From Cocos nucifera (taxonomy: Eukaryota > Streptophyta > Magnoliopsida > Arecales > Arecaceae), in contig QRFJ01002498.1 of the NCBI GenBank assembly GCA_006176705.1, positions 62,001 to 126,000 of the forward strand: a stretch of DNA of 64,000 nucleotides, read 5' to 3'. Below the pieces are notes generated by a model that worked only from the letters and a program-made list of their open reading frames with translations, was not told the origin of the DNA and made no database searches. Position numbers and translations under genes: made by a program. Shown piece by piece: positions 1 through 9,819 of this stretch (position 1 is the first letter of the stretch; the number at the start of each line of letters is the position of its first letter).

Positions 1-1232
1 TTTTGGATGCTGTGTCGAAGGGAAGGAGAGTTCGACCGTCGAGTATGGCAGATGGCACGGTGTGAGTGCTGCGATGGTGATGCTTCAATACGACGAAAAT
101 GTCGAGTTGATCGTTGCTCTGGTAAAGGAGATAGGGATCGCCATGGAGAACAACGACTGTGTCTTGATGGCACCGCTTGTGCTGGTGGTTGTTCCACCAC
201 CAATTGCTGTTGTTATTGAAGGTTGTGTACCATCTCTATCAAAACCTTCATTGCTGTATTAGTGCAGCGATTCATTGAGTCTAGAAGTCCGCTGTGATAG
301 CCGGACGTGAAAAACTAGGCTCTGTAGACTGCCATTGATGGAGGAGGAAGTTGATCTTCCCGATGGAAAGATTGTCTAACAGAGCTGGTGGAGTGCTGGG
401 CTTGTATTTTCGGCATTTTTCAGAGCGATTTGCTTCTTTCTTGATTTTCCTTTCTAGCGCACCAATCTGTTGTGGTCAATCCTCCGATGCGCTTATCGTC
501 GAAGAAAGTCACCTGCAAAAAAAATCCTCACTAATCGGAAGTATTTTCAGTGGGGATCCTCCAATGCTTAAGTTAGGAGAGGATTGGTAAACATGATAAT
601 CATAGTAGAATTAGGCAGAATTTTAGCCCATAATTCTCTTAGCAAAGTACTTAGTTTACCTTTCTTTTATAGAAAAATGTAGTAGTAACCGTCTCTAACA
701 GTCGAAAGTTATGAAATCCCACTTATTCCACCATTAAGAAAGCAGTTAATATTCATGTGATCATGGAGAAATCGTTACGCACGTCATGCGACGTAAATGT
801 AGGTCATGCTGACTATATATCGGTTGTGCCAAACATATATCGGTATCTAACTGACCATCGATGCTTGAGTTGTTTCATTAGGAGAGTCAGTTGAGAGTTG
901 TTAATTAATGATCAAAAGTTGATAAGTCAGTTGAACAGAGTCGACTCTCGATCTGTTAGTCGATCGACAGTCGATCGTCTGTTCAGTTCATTCATTATAT
1001 GTCAGGCACCAAATTGATTGATAGTCATTTGAGGGATTATCTATTCGACTAATTATTGTTCGCCATTATTTGGAGATTTGTTATGATCATCGTTTAGTCG
1101 GTGGAGCTGATTATTAGTTGATTTGATCGATCATTAGTCGGGATATTGATTGAATCGGAAGAGTAAAGCCAATTAACCCAACGCTATTTAATCTGATTTG
1201 ATTTGCTTAATGAATGAGTTATATGTATCAAA
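1..1232. other. AT-rich intergenic sequence, possible LTR remnant
   Basis: No convincing gene. Short ORFs here are fragmentary and match nothing I recognise. The stretch around 480-595 (paired 'gatcctcc' boxes, 'cacctgcaaaa', 'aatgcttaagttagg') resembles wording common in transcribed parts of plant Ty3/Gypsy LTRs, and 880-1150 is rich in repeated 'gtcgatcg' and 'tagtcg' words. No paired LTR, target-site duplication or primer-binding site is visible, so this is only a possible remnant. Confidence 0.25.
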
Positions 1233-1634
1233 ATGGATTACTTGTTTAACGAACTGATTGAATTTACATCTAAATTTTTATTTTTAATCGGATCCAACCC
1301 GATTGTGACCCTGTCGATCAGCCTCTCAGCAAGCCACCGTCATCTCAACCACCAACGCAACCGCGTTCTATCCCTTTCTTCCTCGCATCATTCATTCCCC
1401 GTTCCAGCCCTCTCTCTCTTTCTTGCCCTGCGGATAACGCTAGAAACCTCACGCCACTCCCCTTCCCTTCTACAGCAAACATTCCAAATTCCATTTACGA
1501 ACCCACTCCCCACTTCAAAATTAAGCATATTTACTTTTCACCATTGACTCCCATTAAAAAAACAGTAAATTTTAACTCGAATTATCCCGGAAAACCACAA
1601 AAAGCCAACAAAAGTAGCCCATCGGTCCCCTTCC
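1233..1634 (+). promoter_or_regulatory. Putative promoter and 5' leader of the glutaredoxin-like gene
   Basis: The 400 bases before the start codon shift from AT-rich repeat-like DNA to pyrimidine-rich sequence, including a CT run at about 1410-1425. Such Y-patches are common in plant core promoters. A TATA-like 'catattta' lies at about 1527 and a W-box-like TTGACT at about 1544. The transcription start cannot be placed from sequence. ORFs at 1233-1547 and 1544-1789 are low-complexity and are not regarded as genes. Confidence 0.35.
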
Positions 1635-2555
1635 ATGGGCTGTGCCTCCTCTCACGACCTCTGCATCGTCCTCTCTCCAACGCCGCCGCCTCCCCTCTCT
1701 CCTCTGCCACCTCTTCCGCCGCCGCTCTTGTTAGGGAGAGCTCGCACCCTCTCCTCCCCTGTCGTTATCCACCACCCTTCCCTCCATAAGGGCGACTCCA
1801 CCCACCTCGTCTCCCTCACCTCCACCACCTACGGCTCCCTCAAAACCCTAGACGACTTCGATCCCCCTCTCTCCCCCTCCTCCGCCTCCACCGCCACCGT
1901 CATCAGCGCCCGGGACCTCATGGATGGCCTCGATGACCTCCCCTCACCAACCACCTCCTCCTCCTCCGCTGTCGCCAAGAAGCCCTACTTTCTTCCCCGA
2001 TCCCTGACGTACCACCACCACCGCCGCCGCGCGATGAAGGCCAAGGACGAGCACCCTGCCGTCAAGCCCCTCTGGAAGCACCTGGCGGACGAGCCCAAGC
2101 GCCCCAAGGTCGTCCTCTACTCCACCTCCCTCCGCGGCATCCGCCGGACCTTCGATGACTGCTGTGCCATCCGCTCCATCCTCCGAGGCTTCCGCGTCGC
2201 CGTTGATGAGCGGGACGTGTCCATGGACGCCGCCTACCGGCGGGAGCTGCAGGCGCTGCTCGGAAAGGGGCGGCCTTTCTCGCTCCCCCAGGTGTTCGTC
2301 GGTGGGCGGTGCCTCGGCGGGGCGGACGAGGTCCGGCAGCTCCACGAGGCCGGGGAGTTGGGGCGGCTGCTCGAGGGGGTCGCCGGCCAGGATCCTGCAT
2401 TCGTGTGCGGCGGCTGCGGCGGGGTTCGTTTCGTGCCTTGCCCCAATTGCAGTGGAAGCCGCAAGGTGTTCCTCAAGGAGGAGGAGAGGATGCGGCGCTG
2501 CGAGGAGTGCAACGAGAATGGATTAGTACGCTGCCCTAAATGCTGCTCTTACTGA
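1635..2555 (+). CDS. Plant glutaredoxin-domain protein with C-terminal four-CxxC zinc-finger-like region
   Basis: Intronless 306-residue protein. Residues 1-155 are low-complexity (Pro/Ser/His-rich) and start MGC, a possible N-myristoylation/palmitoylation signal that could tether the protein to membranes. Residues about 157-248 form a glutaredoxin-like thioredoxin fold: the strand VVLYSTSLRGIRRTFDDCC stands where classical glutaredoxins have CPYC, followed by the cis-proline motif LPQVFVGG and GGADE. Residues 258-303 hold four CxxC pairs (258/261, 269/272, 289/292, 300/303), typical of this plant family and probably zinc-binding. Because the usual N-terminal active cysteine is missing, thiol-disulfide reductase activity is uncertain; a scaffolding or metal-binding role is equally possible. 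The coding GC content is far above its surroundings, as in many monocot intronless genes. The start is the first ATG of the frame, in CCATGG context. This is the only intact host gene in the window. Confidence 0.93.
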   Translation: MGCASSHDLCIVLSPTPPPPLSPLPPLPPPLLLGRARTLSSPVVIHHPSLHKGDSTHLVSLTSTTYGSLKTLDDFDPPLSPSSASTATVISARDLMDGLDDLPSPTTSSSSAVAKKPYFLPRSLTYHHHRRRAMKAKDEHPAVKPLWKHLADEPKRPKVVLYSTSLRGIRRTFDDCCAIRSILRGFRVAVDERDVSMDAAYRRELQALLGKGRPFSLPQVFVGGRCLGGADEVRQLHEAGELGRLLEGVAGQDPAFVCGGCGGVRFVPCPNCSGSRKVFLKEEERMRRCEECNENGLVRCPKCCSY

Positions 2556-2880
2556 TGCTCCCCACCCGTTAAAAAAAAAATGCTACTAAAATTAGATATC
2601 AAGAAATGGGAAGAAACGAGATATGATTTTTCTGCAATTTTCTTTCTTCTTTTTGGGCCAATTTGGGTGTAATTCAATTGCACTCGATTGATTCTTGATT
2701 GGTTCCCTGGTATGTATGGCATGGGGGCTATAAATGAAGGTTTTTGGTGACGGTGATTGTTGGATACTCGGTACATATGAAGGGCAAGAACATCTCGGTT
2801 CTTGTCCTTTGAGAGTGTGTGCCTGTAATGATGGAAGTAAACTTGTTTGTATAAAACTGTAATAATCAATTCATCTATGC
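2556..2880 (+). terminator. Putative 3' UTR and polyadenylation region
   Basis: Directly after the TGA the sequence has a purine run, then T-rich and TTTGT-containing stretches. AT-rich A-signals such as 'ataaaactgtaataatc' lie near 2850-2867. This is the usual loose composition of plant polyadenylation regions. The exact cleavage site cannot be called. Confidence 0.3.
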
Positions 2881-5040
2881 AAATATGGAGTTTGGTTTGC
2901 TTGCTTTTGTAAGTGCATTTTTGGAAGAACTGTGGTTAATTGCTCTAATCTTGGCAGGCAATTTGTTTTCTAGTTTTGTAACCAGATGAACGATCTCCGC
3001 TTCATGCATCATGCTATACTCTTGTTTGGTTGTTCTTTTTTGTGTTTGGCATGAAAATATTTTTGGTACTTCTTTTGGGGATAATACTTGTGATTATTTT
3101 CGGGTAATATCTTAGTGTACCCAAGATGGTTCTCAATCAGCAAATCAGAACAGAGGTGGCAAAATCTTGTTTCATCTACCTACACATGCATGAGTTTATG
3201 ATTGCTGTTGTGCATGCAATGATGAAGATATTTATATAGTATTGATTTGGAACATTCTTTGTTTTATAGGAAATTGTTAGGAGCATGTAGGGAATGGGTA
3301 TATATGGGGGCCATGATAAGAGGTGTATGGCGTGCGAACTGATTATGTAAAAAGATAGTATTAGCCTTTTAGATAGTGTAAGAAGGTTGCTTCAAGGGAG
3401 TTAGAGGAAAATTGTCTAGACAGGCATTTTGGAGCTGATTCTTGATATCAACAACAGGCAAGAGGATACACTGATACGAAGGATGAAAATCAGAATAGGA
3501 AGCAGCTAAAGCATTATCTTTAAGAAATTCTAGATAGGAGCTCAAGGATATAAAAGTGATGTAATTGCTAGTGTGCTTCTCAAAATGGATATTAAAACAT
3601 CAATTAAATAACTTATCCAGGCGTGAAGCTAGTATATGAATTTAAAGGAACAATGAAAAGAATGTTAGAAACCCAAGAAACACTTTACAGTTTTTTTTTT
3701 TGGATGTGAGAAGATGTGGTTAAAACTGACTGGTTTAAGTTCAGGGTTGTCAGGCTAGAGTAGAACAAGAGATTAGTTGGCAACCATATTGCTGTCTCAG
3801 TTCTACATGATTGGTCTAAATGGTCTAATTGGTAATTAAAATAATTATAGCAATGCAGTCTAGATGAGGATCCTAGTTCCATGCCTCTTACTCTTAAGAA
3901 AGAAGATATCTCAGAAAGTCAAGTAGTATGATGGTCTGCCAAACAAGGTGCGTAAGATCATGTATAACATTTTGGCCCAAGGACTAAGGGAAACTTGGTT
4001 CTTATTATTGTGAATGGAAGAGCAGTTATCAAGTTAGAATCAATTACTTCTAACTTTTGCTTGTGTACACATGTATTGTGCATGATATATTTGCAAAGAG
4101 CAAGGCATTACTGAGATGGTTGAGTGTGGAAAGGCTTATGATATTTTTTGTAGGATTTTTTGGGCATATGTTAGAGGCAGTTGGGAGTTTTAAACAACCT
4201 GTTATGTGATATTACCTTTTAAGGTTTTAGCATTCTTGCTAATTATGATGAAGTAGAGGTGACCTAGGTGAGTTGTCCTGTGTTAAAAGAGGGCTGAAGG
4301 TGGAGAGAAACCTGAAATGAAACAGGTGACAGGAAGAGACTTTGAGGTTCAGTGTAAGGCTATGTCACATAGACTTGAGTAGGGTTGTTGGGTGCACATA
4401 CTTTTGTAATTATCAGAGCCTATAATCTTCAAGAAAGTCCTCCTGTGGACCGTACCCATGTATGAAATCCATGCCCATATCTAAGTGTTCATGTGGCTGC
4501 TAAGGGGCAAATCGCAAGGTCCTGATAACATGGATTATTAGGCCTTTTGCTGCCTGACTTGTATGCAGGGATGTGTTGTTTGCTAGGAGTGTATGAAATA
4601 ATTTAGTACTGGCAAAAATTAAATCCTTCCTTTGAGTTTGACTACAGGGACTTGTGGCTGTCTTTGCATGAAAAGGATGAATTTGGAGATAAAGTTTGGG
4701 TTGTCTTGGCAGAATATTGTAGATATTCTTTACCTTGACATTCTTGCAAATTCACTGAGAGGATATGCTATTCTGTTCTCTATGCATTTGATCATCTTTT
4801 CTTAGTGACTTGATGTTTTGTTTCTTGCATGGAATTGGCTTTGCTGAATAATGATATACACACATCCTGGAATTCCTTTTCATGTGGATGGTAGAGTCGA
4901 GAGTCGAGACTGATATCCGTATATATTTTTGTCATTATTGAATGTCTCCAGCATTTGCCCCCTGCTCGGTTTTGATATGGTCTCTAGATGTGTTCAGCTG
5001 GGGAATTGGCCCTTCGACTCCCCCCCTGCTTTGCAGGTTT
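2881..5040. other. Intergenic, no gene recognised
   Basis: About 2.2 kb of AT-rich sequence with stops in all frames. A poly-T run lies at about 3691-3701. No LTR pair, coding domain or RNA gene was recognised on either strand. Confidence 0.5.
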
Positions 5041-5157
5041 GTTGTTTCTATGGACAATTGCTCTTATGATGTCTAGGTTTATCTTTTGTTTGTTGCTTGG
5101 TGTTTCTGATGCACAATTAGTCTTATGATATCTAGGTTCATCTTCTTTTGCTTCTTG
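5041..5157 (+). repeat. Two-copy tandem repeat, unit about 59 bp
   Basis: Positions 5041-5099 and 5100-5157 are diverged copies of one unit. Both carry 'gtttct', 'acaatt', 'tcttatgat' and 'tctaggtt' in the same order and end in 'ttgcttct/ttgcttgg' wording. No function is evident. Confidence 0.55.
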
Positions 5158-5718
5158 TAATCTTTTGTCTTTTTTCTTTTGTTTTTCTGGGAATGTGTTT
5201 GTTAATGTACTTAGAGTGAGTGCTTATTTCATTTGTGATGCTAGAGTGAGACAAAGCTCTAATCTCAAGGTTCTGCATTTTTTTTGTAGAAACATGCATG
5301 GCTTCTTGGTTCCATATATTTGCATACAGGTATCTCCTACATATGAATCAAATCCTCATGTGTAGAGTTTTCTAGCTGTTTAAGCTTTGGAGTAGCTTCA
5401 AAATTACCTGGCATATCAAAAACTTTATCAAATACTAAGGGACAATATGAACTATCCACCCACGTTAAGCATATTTTCTTACCGCATAATCTTTGAAGTT
5501 ATTTCAAAATTAATCAACTCTTTGTCTTCATAACTAACCATATCTTTAAAAGAAATGTACATATCTTGGACACCTTCAACATATGATTCTTCATGATTGA
5601 TTTCTCAATATGAATTTCTATGATTAAATTAATTATAGCATCTTTTGACTCTTTTTGTGCAACTTCAAAATAATTAGTTCTCTAATTATAATCTTTTTTG
5701 AACTTAATATAATTAGTA
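5158..5718. other. Intergenic, no gene recognised
   Basis: AT-rich. The minus strand of 5393-5718 reads as broken coding-like sequence, but no domain is identifiable. It may be the same older sequence that resumes after the inserted element at 6867. Confidence 0.3.
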
Positions 5719-5889
5719 TTGAAAATGGATCAGGCCACACCCCTACTCATGCCTAGCCTGAATTTTTTTTTTTTTGGGGCTTCGGATTGAGCTTAGGCTG
5801 GAAAATTGGAAAACTCAAGCCTAGCCTAAACTTGATTGGGCCAGCCCAAATTATCCATGTGGGCCAAAAATTTGGTTAGCCCAAATGAT

Positions 5890-5970
5890 CAATCAAAATA
5901 AGCCCACCAATCAAAATAAAGGGTGTCATGGTCAATTAAAATAGAGGGTGCCATGATCAATCAAAATGAT
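5890..5970 (+). repeat. Short tandem repeat, unit about 25 bp
   Basis: Four consecutive starts of 'caat(c/t)aaaata' at 5890, 5908, 5933 and 5958. The two middle units, with 'agggtg(t/c)catg', are nearly identical. The repeat lies inside the possible inverted-repeat element. Confidence 0.55.
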
Positions 5971-6273
5971 CTAACACTTTTTCAAGGAAAGGTGATCTCT
6001 TTTGCTTGGGTCGAACCTTTGGCATCTACCACTACTAACCTCACCTTCAAGAATTGGCTAGCTCGGCTCCAGCTCAAGTTTCTGAGCAACACTAGGATGA
6101 AGGTGGAGCAACAGCAAGCTAGGAAGTTCGATGGTGGCAAGAACTCCATAAACAAAGTCCTCTTCATTGAGGTTGCCACTGGTGCTTCCCAAGGAGGTTG
6201 TGGTAGTGGTGGGGAGGTGGCCTTTAGGCCCATTAGTGAGTGGCTTGACAGGAGGATAGCTGGGTTGGGCTAA
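5923..6273 (+). other. Unrecognised ORF inside the possible TIR element
   Basis: Open for 116 codons, with more balanced codon content from about 5990 to 6270 than the surroundings. No domain, signal peptide or membrane segment is recognisable. The antisense frame is also open over 5982-6233. It may be a captured host exon fragment or chance; no function is assigned. Confidence 0.15.
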
Positions 6274-6866
6274 TCATGGTGAAAACCAATACGAAAAAGA
6301 GTGAGGAAAGAGATTACTGTACCATAAGTCCTCAATAGAACCATAGTTGATCGACGATTAGTGATTGGCGAATGAGCTTCAAAAACTGATGGCTGGCAAT
6401 CAACAAATGGTGATGACGAACTACCGAATTGGACTTTGGAGTAGTGGTGGAGGCAGAGAGACAAGAAGTTGAGGAAAAGTAAGAACCAAGGGCCTCGACA
6501 GACGGACTTTTGATATGAGAATTATGATTCAATTAGGCAAGAGAAGAAGAGCTCAGCGAAGCCATTTCTGGAATTTGGACGCACCCATTTTGGTGTAGCC
6601 TAAATGATCGAGCTTAGATTCCTAAATTTTAGACTAGCCTAAATGAGGAGGACAAATCCATGAATTGAATTGGGCTAGGTTCGAGCCTGAATTTGGGCTC
6701 CATATCAAACCGTGTTCAGGATCGAGTCAATGATATACTTAAGTATAGACAAATAGGCTCTATATTTAAGCTCAAACCTAGCTTGAAAAGTTTCAGACCT
6801 AGCCTATACCCAAATCAAAGTCGGTCTTGCCCGATAAGCTTTAAGTTAGTCAGAACCCATTTCCAA

Positions 6867-7673
6867 CCTTAGATATACTAATTAAGCTTCTTTTGCTCCA
6901 TATCTTCTTTTTGACTTGATTGATCCTTGAGCTGATCAATTTTGCCATCCTTTCGAGTCCTTCAAACTTGATCCAACTTTTAATTGATCAAACTCTCCCA
7001 ACTTCGAATCTTCATCTTTAAACTAATTGTACTCTTTGTTTGGATTTTTGAAAAAAATATGAAAACAAAACCCACTATTTAGGCAACTTTTATTTGAGAT
7101 ATATTGTCTTATTGGAACTTGAGTGGATGGTTGTAAGTATATCCCATTTTTTATTTAGCTTCTTTATATTCTAAGTATGGAGATAATTTTTTTTGTCAAC
7201 TAAAGGTTGAATAATCAATATCACCATTTTAATTATCAAAATCTACTTTTTTTTGCAATCTCATTTTTGATAGTATCTATTGGCATTGTCTCTGCTCTTT
7301 CAAGGTAACTCATGAATCTTGTTCTATTAGATAAGATTTGATTATAGATTTCTAAATTGGAAAACATGTACTATTCAATTTATAATGATAAGTACTGGTA
7401 GCAAAAATAGTTTTGTTGATATTGGTGAAGTCGGTGAGACGAGCAATAATAGCAATAGCAGCCACATTCATATTGTTGAAGTTGGCCTTATAATCCGAAT
7501 ATTGAATTCTAATAAAGCCCATCATTTATCCATGTGTACAATGAAAAAGTGGAAGTTCTATAACTCACTGAATAATCACCTTCAAAACCACCAACAATCA
7601 AGTCTTTGCTTTAAAAATTACACTCTAAAGAAATCTAATGAAGCCGCATACCACATGGCCATACTGTAATTTT
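6867..7673. other. Degenerate sequence, no gene recognised
   Basis: AT-rich. If the primer-binding site at 7674-7685 is real, this would be the decayed gag side of a minus-strand retrotransposon (El-0). No gag domain could be read with confidence. The plus-strand ORF at 7385-7669 is not regarded as a gene. Confidence 0.3.
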
Positions 7674-7877
7674 GCTCTAATACCATGTAAAATGGCACAT
7701 ACATGATGTAGATCAAACATGCTGGTCTAGAATTTGGAATAAATACTAATTAAATTGAGCAACAATAGTGGAAGAAAAAAATTGAAAGAAAAATTATTCA
7801 AAAGAAATAAAAGCCAAAATAATAAGCTTGATTCTTACTCTCAAAGATGTAACATCTCATCAAAAAGAATTCTCTTC
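7674..7877 (-). repeat. El-0: possible minus-strand LTR end and primer-binding site
   Basis: The minus strand of 7674-7685 reads TGGTATTAGAGC, one base from the usual plant tRNA-Met primer-binding site. It directly abuts an LTR-style edge (plus-strand TG at 7686). If so, 7686-7877 is part of an LTR that El-1 later split, continuing at 51245. The far end and partner LTR were not found. Confidence 0.3.
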
Positions 7878-9091
7878 CATTGCCCAGCTATACAACCAAG
7901 AGAGAGGGTGGTGAATTGAATTTTTAAAATTTTAAAGCTGATTTAGAATTATAAAGATTATGTATGATAAGCAAGTGAAATATAGTGAGTGATTTAAGTA
8001 AAGTAAAGAAGTGAACAGCAAGAAAAATAAAGAAATAAGGAGATGAGGATAAAAGCAAATAAACACGTCACAAACAAATAAGATTTATAGTAGTTCGGTG
8101 CCAATCTTGACCTACATCCACTCTCCAAGTTTTTACTTGAAAATTTAAATCGACTAATCATATTCAAACTAAATACAATGTCAAAAACCTCCGACCCTAG
8201 CTATCCCAAGCTAGAATACTTATTTTTCGGGTACAAGCAAATTCTATACAATCTGATTCAAGGTTCGGATCAACCTTCCCAAGTTTTGAAATCTCTCAAA
8301 CTTAAATCAAAATAATAAAATAGAGTATGAGTGTTAACAACAATGAAATATAAAGTTAGCCTAGCAAATTAAATGTTAAAAATACTTTACACAACTAAGA
8401 AAAAAGTTTTTCTGATTTTTCTTAAGATAGTTGAAGACTTAAATAAGCTCTTGAGGGGTTGGTGAACTTGAAATGAATACTTCTTTTGCTTGAAGAGGGC
8501 TTTTTGCTAAGACTGAAATGAATGCTTGAATTTTCTTACGTATTCCCTCTTTCTGAAAGTCTTTATATGCTCTAGGAGAGCTGAAGAGTGAACTAGGAAA
8601 GTTTTGAGCTATTGGAGTGTCATTTAATAGCATTAAATGCAGCTAAAAAGGGCTGAAAATTAGTCATTACAGAAATTTTCTATCGTAGGGGGTTGACTCA
8701 TGAGTCGACTCATGGCATAGGGGTCAACTCATGAGTCGATTCTTTTTGTGTGCCACTCAAAAACAAGCGTGCCAATCATTCCTTTTAGCATGAGTAGACT
8801 AGGGTCGATTCTTTTGCTAAAACTTGATTTTCTTTCACTTTATGCATCCAAAAATCATGAAACTGCATCCAAAAGATCAGGATTCTTCTTGGCTTGCTCT
8901 TGAGGCTTTCAAAATAAATTTTCTTGACCTCCAACTTTGTGAAATTATGATTTTGCTCTTCTTAAGCTTTCTTTAATAAGCTTGCAATTTCTTATGAAAC
9001 TTGAAATACACAATAGATCTTTTTTCAAGCCAAAATTATTAGTAATCTTCTCAAATATTTTATAATCATCAAAATCATTCTTAAAGTAACA
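7878..9091 (-). repeat. El-1 3' LTR (left copy)
   Basis: 1214 bp, homologous to 49845-51239. On the minus strand it starts TGTTACTTTAAG, preceded by the polypurine tract. The other terminus has decayed from the expected CA ending (GCAATG before the duplication GAAGA, minus-strand sense). It lacks the tandem duplication and a short insertion found in the right copy. Confidence 0.9.
8695..8738. promoter_or_regulatory. Palindromic TGACTCA/TGAGTCA cluster in El-1 LTR
   Basis: The perfect palindrome GACTCATGAGTC at 8695-8706 is followed by GACTCATG and a second near copy at 8727-8738. The core TGACTCA matches the GCN4/bZIP-type site. The cluster is repeated in the other LTR (50765-50776, 50872-50883). 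It sits about 350-400 nt into the LTR on the transcribed strand, where enhancer elements in U3 would lie. Binding is inference. Confidence 0.4.
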
Positions 9092-9105
9092 ATCTTTCTC
9101 TTTTT
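9092..9105 (-). other. El-1 polypurine tract
   Basis: The minus strand reads 'aaaaagagaaagat' directly before the LTR start, preceded by 'catcatc'. This is the expected plus-strand priming site. Further purine tracts on the same strand lie at about 9361-9372 and 9421-9441, echoing the serial tracts in El-3. Confidence 0.65.
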
Positions 9106-9819
9106 GATGATGACAAAATACTTGAGCATAAGTAAAAATATAATATATATAAAATATTGATTAAGAAAGCATTGAGTAAGAATTTTTAAATTTACAAAAA
9201 TACATCTCTTGAATATTATAGTCAATCTTTTGAATAAAATGTATCATGAGTAGTTTGAAGATTGCTTATAAGATTATTTTCTTTAATAATTTTGCTTGCT
9301 TATTTTCTTTGATAATTTTGCTTATTGTCCGATTCTATTCTTATTGTCCAATTCTATTTCTCTACTCCCTCTTGTTGACATCATCAATAATGATCTTAAA
9401 GGATTTTAAGAATGGAAAAAGGCTCCCCCTCACTTTATTCCCTTTGTTTGGCTACTGAAAAAAGAGTTTATCAAAAATACATATAGCAATTGTATATTAA
9501 TATTGCAATTTGCTCATATACAAGACATTACTCATAGTACACTATAACATAAATTATAATATTTTAATTAATATCAGTCATAAGAATTGATCCAAACAAC
9601 ATTCATATAAAGAGAAACTGAAGATATATATATATATATCCAAAATATGACTAAAGAGTCATAAGATTAGTAGCCACAATACATAAGTATCATAAGTCAA
9701 ACTACATAGGCCGTTCTAAACTTATGGATAACAAAAAATACAATCATCCATATGAAACAACCAAAAAGTATAAAGGCCATAAGCTAGATCCTAAAAACAT
9801 AAGTCTGACAAAGTTAACT

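Larger units (their letters stand above)
5719..6866. mobile_element. Possible non-autonomous terminal-inverted-repeat element
   Basis: The outer ends are imperfect inverted repeats: TTGAAAATGG at 5719 on the plus strand and TTGGAAATGGG read inward from 6866 on the minus strand. Both subterminal regions (about 5740-5900 and 6590-6860) repeat 'tagcctgaa', 'gggcc' and 'gggctt' words in opposite orientation. The centre is GC-richer. No clean target-site duplication is present ('taattagta' left, 'ccttagata' right), and an inverted 'aattagtat' flanks the ends. No transposase was seen. It could be a MULE- or hAT-like derivative, or simply diverged repeat. Confidence 0.35.

Noticed and set aside
7..590. 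Short plus-strand ORFs at the window start (7-219, 62-262, 351-590)
   Set aside because: No domain or coding consistency, and the surrounding words look like LTR sequence.
1944..2526. Several long ORFs overlapping the glutaredoxin-like gene in other frames and on the minus strand
   Set aside because: They arise from the high GC content of the real gene and encode low-complexity Arg/Gly/Pro-rich sequence without domains.
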